From Archivesica marissinica (taxonomy: Eukaryota > Mollusca > Bivalvia > Venerida > Vesicomyidae): DNA of 64,000 nt. How positions within the stretch are numbered: position 1 is the stretch's first letter; each line of letters starts with the position of its first letter. The position numbers were made by a program, and so were the translations under genes. The notes below the pieces were generated by a model. It ran no database searches, was not told where the DNA came from, and saw nothing but the letters and a program-made list of their open reading frames with translations. This document shows positions 37,128 through 46,909 of this stretch, piece after piece. Location of the stretch: the NCBI GenBank assembly GCA_014843695.1, contig CM026404.1, positions 4,773,840 through 4,837,839 of the forward strand, written 5' to 3'.

Positions 37128-37312
37128 GTGTTTACGTTTATTTATCGTCGCTACCAGTTGCCCGTACGAGCGACGACTCATGAAGATATTAATCATTTTA
37201 GAATTTGGAGGATAGTGCAGTGCTCCATTCCAGAGTCTCATCTGGGTTTTTTACGTGTAAAGCACCAACACATTTAAAATCCCATCTGAAAGACTGTTAA
37301 TATTATTAGAGT
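37128..37312 (-). mobile_element. Thr-like tRNA SINE, truncated and diverged minus copy
   Basis: On the minus strand it carries the tail acgataaataaacg, and the body pieces tcatgagtcgtcgctcgtac, ggaatggagcactgcactat and cagatgggattttaaa. The tRNA-like head is lost. Confidence 0.8.
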
Positions 37313-38186
37313 CGCAAGCTTTGTGTAACTGGTTACACAATCCAGCTACAATATGCACAACTAGACATCATACCGATGCTTCCTGCTAAGATTGATGCAA
37401 ATCAGAGAAGACGCGCGGACATGCTGTGTCATAAATTATGGCCGTAAATCCGCAATAAAATCATCCAACCGAAACAGGGTTATAATACGCACAAATAGAC
37501 ATCTTACCGTTGTTTCTTACCAAGGTAGGTGACAATCCAACCAGGCGAGGAGACCCTGACAGATGACATTAACAAAATAATATTTAAATATGTCCATAAC
37601 TTCATTCGTGATTCAAAGCGATTCTTTAAGTGAAACCCCATGCATATAAGACCCCATGTATATAAGACGTGCACTTGATGACTTTACCCCTGTCTGCCTG
37701 CGCTACATTCTTAAATATCTTCTCTTTCTTCTGCTTTCTTACCGGTATTATATTTCTGTCATTTCTAAGCAATATGCACATTTGGTATACATGTATTAGC
37801 TCCACACCGTCCAAAATAGTACTGTGTATTTTGAACTGCAAGGAGAGAAACTATATAAGCTCTGCTTCCGTTTTGATCCTTTCCTATTCTTTAATTCTGT
37901 GTGCATGTATTGTTTTGTGAATGTATATAGTGGAATAAATATGTTTAAACCAATCCAACAAGGGGTTCTGAAGATGAAGCGTGGACATGCTTTGTGCTAT
38001 AAAACTGTTCAAATACTCTCATTCCTGTAATCAGTTTGGCTAACGACACACTAAGATGCACACCGTTGTATTGTCTCCTTCTCCTTGCTGTGGTAAATCT
38101 GTCACATTCAAATTATCAAATCCATACATACAAGAATCCACTTATAACGCATGCAGTTCTGCAATATACAGAGCGTCTGTTAGAAG
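37313..38186. other. No gene supported; weak direct duplication
   Basis: The segments at about 37340-37397 and 37466-37525 resemble each other (acaatatgcacaactagaca and ataatacgcacaaatagaca, then ..tcataccg/tcttaccg). The rest is unrecognised, AT-rich DNA. Confidence 0.4.
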
Positions 38187-38427
38187 TTAACACTTTCAAC
38201 ACCACATACCTCTATATAGGCTTACAAAAAGTGTAGCCCCAGATGAGCCGGCTCGTGACGAGCCGTCTCATCAGGATCTGCACTTTTTGCAAGTAGTATT
38301 ACTAATTTTAGACAAAATTACCCATCTTGATAAATGAACTGGTCCGAATGTAATTTACTTATTCATTTATTGGTCTAAGAAGATCATGGACCAGTCCATG
38401 TCAGTTACTTGGTGTTGAAAGAGTTAA
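38187..38427. mobile_element. MITE family M240 (TTAA-ended), copy 2
   Basis: A 241-bp element with inverted ends: ttaacactttcaacacca at 38187-38204 and tggtgttgaaagagttaa at 38410-38427 (one mismatch). An internal hairpin around 38241-38273 pairs gatgag..ggctcgt with acgagcc..ctcatc. It is non-coding. The same architecture is seen at 14094-14324. Confidence 0.85.
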
Positions 38428-38500
38428 GCACCAATAAGTCAAGGCATTACGATGAACTCTTTTTCACCATTTCCCAATGTATGCAAACACCGGTTCATAA

Positions 38501-38692
38501 ATGGATCGCGTATGGATCCTAGCTGTCATATATGGCTGTTTATTCATCATTGCGCTGGAGCAGGTAGTATTGAATTACATTCACAAACAGTCTCATTCAA
38601 ATGAACACAAATCCCACAGATGCACCACACTCGCAATAAGAAATGCAAATAGTCTCTGGTGCTATGGTTCTACAGTAAAACATCACCAAGGT
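38501..38692 (+). CDS. Possible first exon of an unknown secreted or membrane protein
   Basis: ATG at 38501 opens a frame whose first 27 residues contain a strongly hydrophobic segment (VWILAVIYGCLFIIALEQVV), like a signal peptide or anchor. A Cys/His-containing stretch follows. A possible splice donor (caag then gtatgg) lies near 38692. No homology is recognised, and a frame of this length can occur by chance. Low confidence. Confidence 0.2.
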
Positions 38693-38939
38693 ATGGTATG
38701 CTTGTTTGAAAAAACTACTTTCTAGGCTACAACGACCCGGAACCAACTCATTAAGTGGGGTCACGCGACTATGAAGTCTGGTACCCGAACATTCGTTGTT
38801 AAGTATCGTAATGTTTGATAACAAGCTACATACAATCAAATACACGTGGCGCGTTTTTCAAAAGTATTTCATGAAAATCAATCCACAATTTAATGAAAAC
38901 CACTGCACATATGTTCATTGTATCATGGTAGGTCATTCC

Positions 38940-39113
38940 AGGCATATTATATACACTGACCTCGGACCGAGAAGTATGTGAGATGGTACGGTGGTCGCCA
39001 GATCGGATAGGTGGGTTTTTTCCGGGTACTCCGGTTTCCTCCCACTCGAATGACCAACGAGAGTGATTCATATAACTTGTTTCGCAATCGTTGTAAAATA
39101 AATAAAGTTTAAA
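38940..39113 (+). mobile_element. SINE family S4, 5'-truncated plus copy
   Basis: Contains agtatgtgagatggtacggt, tactccggtttcctcccact and the tail cttgtttcgcaatcg then taaaataaataaa. The first 70 bases, including 20 bases left of the usual body start, recur inverted at 39618-39687. Confidence 0.85.
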
Positions 39114-39617
39114 CTGACGTCAAAAAGAAACACACCACTAGTAGGTTTAGTACCATATTTCCAATTATTAGAATATGTCGCTATATATGGTATTACACAG
39201 TTGTTTGTGTCAACAACACACGTTTCATTACAAAGTAAGGCTCTGTACGATACTTATAAATCTGTCACATACTGGGAAAAGTTGGTATCCAGTATGTACC
39301 CCATGACCAGCAATCCCATCCAATCTTCGCCTCATAGAGCTGCAAAAGCTACGAAGAAGGTATCTGGGGATGCGTGCCCATTCTTACCGAGATTAATTCG
39401 CAGGCTGATGGTGACATCGACGTAAGCGGGGTCCAAGGACATCCCACATAATTTATGCTCTATTTCGGTTACAGTCCGGCGAGTTAGCTGATTGGCATGG
39501 AGATCAGACGTTGAATATGTTAAATCGTGACTCGTCGATGAATCCGTCCACGGTTGTGTACGGTCCATTGCTGGCATGCCCGACGGTGACGGTACGCTCT
39601 CTCAGTGGATTACAGTG
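39114..39617. other. No gene supported
   Basis: An 81-codon minus frame at 39332-39577 has reasonable amino-acid variety, but I recognise no family. It may belong to the transposase relic to its right. Confidence 0.3.
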
Positions 39618-39687
39618 TATCCGATCTGGCGACCACCGTACCATCTCACATACTTCCCGATCCGAGGTCAGTGTATTTAATATGCCT
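39618..39687 (-). mobile_element. SINE S4 fragment, inverted partner of 38940-39009
   Basis: A 70-bp reverse complement of 38940-39009 with very few differences (tatccgatctggcgaccacc through ttaatatgcct). Confidence 0.88.
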
Positions 39688-39696
39688 GTTACGGCT

Positions 39697-39990
39697 TAAT
39701 GTCCTCCACGATGTACTATGGCTACAGAAGATGTGCATTAATGTCCTCCACGATGTACTATGGCTACAGAAGATGTGCATTAATGTCCTCCACGATGTAC
39801 TATGACTACAGAAGACGTGCATTAATGTCCTCCTCGATGTACTATGGCTACAGAAGATGTGCATTAATGTCCTCCACGATGTACTATGGCTACAGAAGAT
39901 GTGCATTAATGTCCTCCACGATGTACTATGGCTACAGAAGATGTGCATTAATGTCCTCCACGATGTACTATGGCTACAGAAGATGTGCAT
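39697..39990. repeat. 42-bp minisatellite, 7 copies
   Basis: Seven units of ttaatgtcctccacgatgta followed by ctatggctacagaagatgtgca, nearly identical. Open frames on both strands are repeat artefacts. Confidence 0.95.
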
Positions 39991-40145
39991 TCAGACGTGG
40001 TCAATCTGCCACGCAAGTGACATTGGCGTATAAAATTGACCTGCCATACAGACAATGCACGATGTGCACCTGGACGAGGTTTGTCAGTTAATGTTCCCGT
40101 GTCATGAACACGTCCATCTAAGTGTGTTAGTGTTGATCCATTCAT
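39948..40145 (-). pseudogene. Tc1/mariner-like transposase N-terminal relic
   Basis: The minus-strand frame from ATG 40145 reads DGRVHDTGTLTDKPRPGAHR, then QVNFIRQCHLRGRLTTS. This resembles the linker between the two helix-turn-helix DNA-binding domains of Tc1-like transposases (a TG.v.D.PR.GrpR pattern followed by HLR.R..T). No catalytic domain is found, and the frame runs into the 42-bp array. The array unit may itself come from this sequence, because the frame continues through its first unit. The family call rests on a short motif. Confidence 0.5.
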
Positions 40146-40149
40146 ATGT

Positions 40150-40659
40150 CACCTGATTTTGAGAAAGTCTGCGAGCCAATATTCCTAAAATACGTACTTT
40201 TCATTATTCAACCGTGGCATTTGTAATCGTCAAAATTGTTGGAAATTGTTCAAATTCGAAATTGTAAATCCAAACCTAATTTGCCTTGTGAAATATCATT
40301 GGATAAAACAACATGGAAAAGCGTACGGACTGCACGAGAAAATTGTGATCCTACCAATAGTTTGAAACATCAGATTCACTGAACCAAAATGTAATTGTTT
40401 AATTATGTGCATATCGTATAGCAATGTTGCTGGGTGAGGGCAACAATAATATCACACTGTATACAAATGTTGCACAACATGTTCCAGGTTACGTTTCTTA
40501 TTGACGTCCGTATATTATTCACATTGTTTACAAGAAAATACGGCGCCTTTCTTTTGATAATTTTTGATAGTCCATGTCATGTCATGTTTCAAACCAGCAG
40601 CACAGTCTCTGTGAAGCCACGCCCCTCAACTGTCACATAATATCCATTCGGAATCGTTG
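40150..40659. other. Stretch with no recognised feature
   Basis: AT-rich unique-looking DNA left of the M501 MITE. Confidence 0.4.
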
Positions 40660-41158
40660 TTAAAGCGACATTACATCGCAACAAGCAAATAAAATGCATT
40701 TGTTCACGTATAAATGCATTGCTACTACATTTCCCCCCCGAAGACATTCGAACACTAACATTGAATCAATAAACAGTGTTTTTGTGAATTGAAAGCATGA
40801 TTTCATATAACGGTCGTCCATGCTCCCGAATTGACGTTTGTTTGTCATCGGAGTCAATACTAAACGCGAGATAATGTCGTTTAGAGATAATTTAACTCAG
40901 ACTGGTCTACAAATAAATATGCACAAATGTGAGATATAATGGTAAATATGTACCATAAATCGTATTATTCAGGATACACTAGTTGTATTACGCATGTATT
41001 ACATTATCTTGTTATGTCAACAAACCGCGTATACGGCGTTTATTTATTAGTTGAAATACTCAATATTTGAGACAAATATTTGGAAAATAATTATACCATA
41101 TAACAGGAAAATACATTCTGTAAACATTTGTGTTTTCACTGATGTTGTGTCGCTTTAA
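40660..41158. mobile_element. MITE family M501, second complete copy
   Basis: A 499-bp element with ends ttaaagcgacattacatc and gatgttgtgtcgctttaa. It aligns along its whole length with 6018-6518, with point differences and small indels that suggest moderate age. Confidence 0.88.
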
Positions 41159-41314
41159 TGGTGCTACATATTTTGCATATTATTTCCTCCTGTAACCCTT
41201 TGCGCTTACAACTAAATTGACCTATGCTCTCGTCACTGGTTCATCTACTGTTTGAATAGGACCTGGTTCTGGTTGTGATGTTGGTCTTTGGTGAGGTTTT
41301 AGTTGTTGCTGTCT

Positions 41315-42330
41315 TTAGTTGTATGTGCCATTTTTATTCTGAATGTGGAAATGGTCATTTCTGAATTTGTTTAATAAAACTAGTATGTGCAACTCGATAG
41401 TTTTCTGAAATGATATAGCTTGTAATAGACCAACAATAGAGCAATGTGAAGAACCTAGATCATTACATGTAACAGTTTTGAAACAACATTTGGAAAACGT
41501 TTTAAATAAGTCAGGTATACTCAGAATCTTGCACTGTTCAAACATTTCGCTCCACATCTTGTTTAAATGTTCATCTGTTATAGTTGAGAGGCAGGATCCC
41601 AAATTGACAAAATCAAAATCATTTTCTGAAAGAGAGGTATATCCACCCCAGATAGCTTGTATATAGGGTGGTACACCTGCCCAGATAGCCTGTATATAGG
41701 GTTGTACACCTGCCCAGATAGCTTGTATATAGGGTGGTACACCTGCCCATGTAGCTTGTACATAGGGTGGTACACCTGCCCAGATAGCTTGTATATAGGG
41801 TGGTACACCTGCCCAGATAGCCTGTATATAGGGTTGTACACCTGCCCAGATAGCTTGTATATAGGGTGGTACACCTGCCCAGATAGCTTGTATATAGGGT
41901 GGTACACCTGCCCAGATAGCTTGTATATAGGGTGTTACACCTGCCCAGATAGCCTGTATATAGAGGTAGATACACCTGTCCAGATAGCTTGTATATAGGG
42001 TGGTACACCTGCCCAGATAGCTTGTATATAGGGTGGTACACCGGCCCAGATAGCCTGTATATAGGGTGGTACACCTGCCCAGATAGCCTGTATATAGGGT
42101 TGTACACCTGCCCAGATAGCCTGTATATAGGGTGGTACACCTGCCCAGATAGCTTGTATATATGGTGGTACACCACCCCAGATAGCTTGTAGATAGGGTG
42201 GTACACCTGCCCAGGGTGGAATATATAAACATCTGTTTTCAGAATCTGCTAATTTTAACACATTTGCACACATTTGCTGATACGGCAAAACATTGAAATA
42301 TAAGGGTAGGGGGGAAGACGAATTGTTCAT
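41315..42330 (-). pseudogene. Decayed coding-like sequence containing an in-frame 33-bp array
   Basis: Non-repetitive minus-strand frames flank the array. To the right (upstream) lie YFNVLPYQQMCANVLKLADS and ENRCLYIPPW. To the left (downstream) lie SENDFDFVNLGSCLSTITDE, KMWSEMFEQCKILSIPDLFK and further sequence of normal composition to 41315. Both flanks enter the array in the frame that reads AGVPPYIQAIW. One deviant unit near 41955-41985 shifts the phase, so no single frame now spans the region. I do not recognise the family. It may belong with the decayed sequence at 44.3-45.8 kb, but that is on the other strand. Confidence 0.35.
41640..42215. repeat. 33-bp minisatellite, about 17 copies
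   Basis: Units of gtggtacacctgcccagata followed by gcttgtatatagg, with ttgtac and cctgta variants and one longer deviant unit (gtatatagaggtagatacac). Eleven codons per unit keep all frames open. Confidence 0.95.
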
Positions 42331-42374
42331 ACAACAAAAGTTTTCAGCATAAAATATTCAATGAAGGCTTTTAC

Positions 42375-43420
42375 GTGCACAACAAGATACAATGTGCCAA
42401 CTAATTATGGATTTTTTTTGTAATGATCACAGTGGCTTGAAAGGTCAAGTGAGCCTGCAAACCCCCACATTTCGGGAATGTTTCACATTTTACCCCCTAA
42501 CACAATGTTATTGTGTACAATAACCCTTTTCACACTTGATTTATACAGTAACCATATCAAGGAAGGTTTTGAAAAATAAGAGAACCTGATTTCAAACATG
42601 TCCTTTTTGTAAAATTGCCACAAAAGTGTTGATACGCCAATTATAGGTGGGAGAAGGAGAAACTCCTATCAAACGGTAAGTATTCATCATAGAGTAATTA
42701 TTGACAACTCAAAATGAAGTGTGTCATGTCCTCACATATTAAATATGTCAAACAGTTATGGATTCTTTCTAATGGTCACATATTTCAAATTTGACAATTT
42801 ACAAGCACAATGTTGTACTGTAAAATAAATCCTATTTACACTTGATACAGTATTGATATCAAGGAGGAAATCAACTTGATATCGCCATTAGGGTATGAAT
42901 AGTGGGGATTCCAAACGGGCATGTTGTGCTAAAAATTGCAAAACTTTTGATAAGTCGATTATAGGTGAGTAAAGGAGAAACTCCTACCAAACGGTAAGTA
43001 TTCATCATCAGTAATAAATGACCACTCAAAATGAAGGATGTGATGTCATCAACAGATACTATATGCCATAAAATATGGATTTGTTCTAAGGGTTTCTGGG
43101 GGATGACAGGTCACGTGAGTCTGCAATTTCGGATATTTCAAATTTGGCCATAATCACAATGTTGTACTATAAAATCAACCCAATTTAGTTTAAACATATT
43201 TATTTTAACAACTGATATAAGGAATTGGACAGAAAGCTGTATAGCTTATGATTGTCCTCTCCTTATCAACCCAATTTACACCTGATTCGTACAGTGTTTA
43301 TATCAAGGAATATTTTGATTAAAACAAATAACAGATCTTTCTCACTACAATTGACAAAATTGTTGATCGAGTTTATGTGGGGGAAGGAGAAACTCAAACA
43401 GGAAGTATTCATCATAGAGT
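42375..43420 (+). repeat. Three direct copies of a ~310-bp module (M1-M3)
   Basis: M1 about 42375-42722, M2 about 42723-43040, M3 about 43041-43420. Each has the same order: tatggatt, a ggtcaagtgag / ggtcacgtgag segment, cacaatgttgtactgtaaaa, atatcaagga, aaggagaaactcctatcaaa (shortened in M3), gtattcatcatagagtaat, and cactcaaaatgaa. M3 is interrupted by a 76-bp insertion (43189-43264), and its last bases reappear after the LINE fragment at about 44204-44228. An inverted fourth copy lies at 46255-46565. Confidence 0.8.
43189..43264 (-). mobile_element. 76-bp retroelement insertion with 14-bp target duplication
   Basis: Lies between perfect direct repeats atcaacccaattta at 43175-43188 and 43265-43278. 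Its sequence starts gtttaaacatatttatttta, like the piece at 37018-37112. Module M2 shows the uninterrupted target. This looks like a very short, 5'-truncated retrotransposition product. Confidence 0.85.
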
Positions 43421-43421
43421 T

Positions 43422-44203
43422 GATAACATTACAGGCAGTCTAACGGACATTGGCATTTATTAAACCTAACTTGAAATTGTGTCCATCTTCTGTCAAAGAA
43501 AGAGGTTATCAAGCGATGGTCCGCCCAAGGTAGAATACTCTTCTCCAATATGGATTCCACAACAACCAACCCAATTAAAGCACATTGAACAGATCATAGG
43601 AAATGCAGCCAGATGTGTTGCCAACAAACCCATATATCCACATAAACCAGACAGTGTCTCTTCCATCATGTCATCTCTCCATTAGCCATCTTTACAACAA
43701 CGACGCCAACACTCTGATTTGGTTCTGCTCTACGGAGGTTTTCATGGACTTGTTGTAGTGCCTGCCTCGTATTTACCATATCCTGCACTCATTCATTCAA
43801 CTAGTCATAGTAACGAGAGGAAGTTTATACAACCTTATTGCTGCCTGTATGTCTACAAGCACTCGTGTTTTGCGAGGATGGATGAAGTTGCTACAACCTT
43901 ATTGCTGGCTGTATGTCTACCAGCACTCGTGTTTTCCGAGTACGATACCAATCTGGAACACCATGCCACACCACTGTTGTGACTGCCCCGGACACATTCA
44001 AGTTAAGTGTCCAGTCTCTCCCTACATTCCGGGCCTAATGATGAATAATATATATACATGTACTGTGTAGTGTAAATTCAAATTGGCGTTAGTTATTTTA
44101 TCGTTTGAGTTGGGTGCACTCCACACTCTGCCGTGTGCGTTCTTTTAACTCTCTTCAGTATATGTCGTACGCGGCGTTGGGGGAGTACCTCGTTGAAGTT
44201 GAA
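43422..44203 (+). pseudogene. Non-LTR retrotransposon fragment: end of reverse transcriptase ORF and 3' UTR
   Basis: The frame from about 43500 reads PPKVEYSSPIWIPQQPTQLK, then GNAARCV and SSIMSSL. This is the pattern found C-terminal to the reverse transcriptase core of LINE ORF2 proteins (VEY.s.vW.P......iE..Q..aAR). Further on, in another frame, YQHSCFPSTIPIWNTMP matches the motif near the ORF2 C-terminus (sFfprti..WN.lP). The catalytic part is missing and the frame is broken. A 64-bp duplication (43826-43925) adds another shift. The right side resembles a LINE 3' UTR and ends at gaagttgaagagtaa. It sits inside module M3, with agagt on both sides. Confidence 0.7.
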
Positions 44204-44369
44204 GAGTAATAAATGACCACTTAAAATGACGAATTTCAAGTCTTCAACAATGCGAAATCTCCAGAAATTGATGTATCGAGCCTGTACCCACCGCCCAAAT
44301 CATTCTTTTAAAATGCAACCTCTAAAATAGTTTTGTTTTACATTAGACCCATTCCTAGCAAGATTCAAT

Positions 44370-45780
44370 ATGATGTCTGAAAAGCTGGGACATCACTCTA
44401 CAGTTATAACCTTTGACCATGCACTGTGTTACAAACAAAGGAATTTGCTAGGATAAAGTTCGCTTGGATAAAGAAAGATGGACTGAATGCTTCCATGCTA
44501 CATAAAACGTTATGAAGGTCATAGGACAGCAGCTAGAAGCATCAGTTCTGAGTGATATATTGGTTGAAGATGGTATGATTGGGAACAATACGACTCCCAA
44601 TACAAGGCATAATGCCTACAGCAAGGCTGTGCGTTGTCATAAACTAACTCTCGAAAATCTTTGGTGGATACTGTGGGCAATGTTTCTGTTCTGGGCGAAG
44701 GAATATGGGCAAGTATTTGGTGAAGAACTCAAGGAACATGTTGAGTAAGTCATATCACACTTTGTAAACCATAAAGCTGAAGAGGTGACAAAGTCATTTG
44801 AAATGCTAGTTGATACAACAAGTAGCAGTGCATGGTTACTGGAAGTTGATACAAGTAGCAGTGCATGGTTACTGGAAGTTGATACAAGTAGCAGTGCATG
44901 GTTACTGGAAGTTGATACAAGTAGCAGTGCATGGTTACTGGAAGTTGATACAAGTAGCAGTGCATGGTTACTGGAAGTTGATACAAGTAGCAGTGCATGG
45001 TTACTGGAAGTTGATACAAGTAGCAGTGCATGGTTACTGGAAGAATATGATTCTTCCAAGTGTGATAATCGGAGCAATAAAGTATAGAGACATTGCATGG
45101 AGATGGTCTCAATCCTCATGGGATTAATTCGTGCTGATCGGGAAGGATATTGGGAACTATACCGTGAACATTTGCAAATATGCTACCATGGTTTGCACTC
45201 TATAATCACACCACTTATGCTTGTTGGGGTTCAGTTTACGTGGCAGACCTGGACCAGCTAGAAAGTACCAGCACTGGAGTTCTTGGCAGGGCGGTTCTCG
45301 ATCAAAAGATCAAGCAGGCCATATTGTCAAGTGGCGATGGACAAAGCTCTTGGGTATATTGTCAAAATAGCCAAAGTAAGTGAATGTATCGTAAACATAG
45401 CACAGCGATATTTAATTAGGGAACAGTTGTAATTAACATAACAGTGAAAGAGCTCAACTATCGGTTGATACCCATCCAATGCTTTGTAATCAACATGAGA
45501 ACTTAATGGATGGTTGGGATTACAGAGATGCAGCTACTCTGATCGAAAGCGCGATTAGCAAGATGCATCAACGCTTATCTCTGAATTCCAACGATTTGGA
45601 GTTTATTTCCCATGATGGTGATGAACTCAGTATGTCCACAAAATTAATGATGTGACACCAGAGGAAGTGAAGACTGAACTTTTAACTGCCTGGCAAAAGT
45701 GTGACACTCTTGTTCAGGAATCAGCGTCATGTATTGTCGATAACAGGGTATACTATTATTGAAAGATTCCTCAGAACAAG
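44370..45780 (+). pseudogene. Decayed protein-coding sequence of an uncharacterised, repeat-associated family
   Basis: Protein-like blocks occur in order but in changing frames: about 44395 STVITFDHALCYKQ; 44512-44748 QQLEASVLSDILVEDG, then SKAVRCHKLTLENLWWI; 44785-45050 the in-frame 11-residue repeat VDTSSSAWLLE; 45125-45280 LIRADREGYWELYREHLQ and MLPWFALYNHTTYACWGSVY in neighbouring frames; 45280-45370 FLAGRFSIKRSSRPY; 45500-45620 AATLIESAISKMHQRLS. From memory, this block order resembles a family of uncharacterised proteins recurring many times in mollusc genomes. I cannot give it a function. Several frameshifts and stops show that it is not a working gene. It is enclosed by the M modules in opposite orientation. 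Confidence 0.5.
44810..45042. repeat. 33-bp in-frame minisatellite, 7 copies
   Basis: Seven almost perfect units of gttgatacaagtagcagtgc followed by atggttactggaa. The frame of the surrounding decayed sequence reads VDTSSSAWLLE through it. The first copy has an extra aca (DTTSSSAW). Confidence 0.95.
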
Positions 45781-46254
45781 ACCAAAACTCTTAGTTCAAT
45801 ATACAATGGAATGTTCCAATGGCATAGGATAAGTCGAAAGCCGACCGAGAACTTTTAAGAAGGTTGCTGCAGATAGTGACACCATTCTACAGCATGAACT
45901 TGAACTGTTTACCCAGCACTTGCTGAGTTGTTAACACAAATTATGTTTTATCTAGAATGTACTTCAGAGCACATACATCCTCATTGACGGACTTGTCAAT
46001 TTATGGTAAAAAAAAGGTCCACGTAAAATTATTTGTATCGATCTTAAGCATAGTTGACCCCTCCGACGCAATCATTGTTCGTACCCCGGTAACAATAACA
46101 TGTTCATTTGTTCACTAATGCTTCCTTTGATATTATATACATTATTCTCTATGAATCAATCGTGAAAAATGATTTCTTTTAAAATAAAATACTGTATTTT
46201 AATTATAATTATATGTTAAATATTCCAATGTACAGTGAATTTTGGAGATTTAAT
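45781..46254. other. Stretch with no clear feature
   Basis: A possible continuation of the decayed coding sequence to about 45950, then AT-rich DNA. Nothing can be named. Confidence 0.35.
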
Positions 46255-46565
46255 CTTGTTGAGGACGTTAAGCTCTTCATTTTGAGTGGTTATATATTAC
46301 TCTATGATGAATACCTATCGTTTGATAGGAGTTTCTCCTCCATCCACCTATAATCAACATTTTTGGTCAAAATTAGCAAACATTGTATGCTTAGAAGCCA
46401 TATCTGGATCACTTAATTTTCAAAATCCTCCTTGATATGGATGAATCAGGTGTAAAACAGGTTTATTCTACAGTACAACATTATGATTGCGGGTTAAATT
46501 TGAACATTCTGTGCATTTTTGGGATGTGCAAGCTCAAGTGACCTTTAGCCCCTGTGACCATTATA
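46255..46565 (-). repeat. Inverted fourth copy of the ~310-bp module (M4)
   Basis: On the minus strand it follows the order of M1-M3: ggtcacttgag, ataatgttgtactgtagaat, atatcaaggagg, aggagaaactcctatcaaac, gtattcatcatagagtaata and cactcaaaatgaag. Together with M1-M3 it brackets the decayed gene between inverted repeats. Confidence 0.8.
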
Positions 46566-46905
46566 AACAATCCCTATTTGTTTGGAATATTTTATTTGTT
46601 GATATCCCGAAACCGTTCCTATCCAGGAGTCATATCTCGAGCATGAATACTTACCGCTTAATAGAGTTTTCTAATGTAAACGGAAATCGAAAACGGACTT
46701 CGTAATTCTGAAATAAACCAGGGATCTTCTCAAAATAATATATAACACATCTAACTATATAATACTGAAATGCGATATAATTATGGGGCTTTGTGAAATT
46801 TACGAAAGTGAAGAATTAAAAAAGTCAAGACAAAACCACAGGTACTTGTATTTATTATGACTATTAAAGTTACTACTGTCTAATCACCATATAGCTATAA
46901 TATAT
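46566..46905. other. Stretch with no recognised feature
   Basis: AT-rich DNA left of the Harbinger transposase. It may be its 3' untranslated or terminal region. No terminal inverted repeat was identified. Confidence 0.35.
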
Positions 46906-46909
46906 GTCC

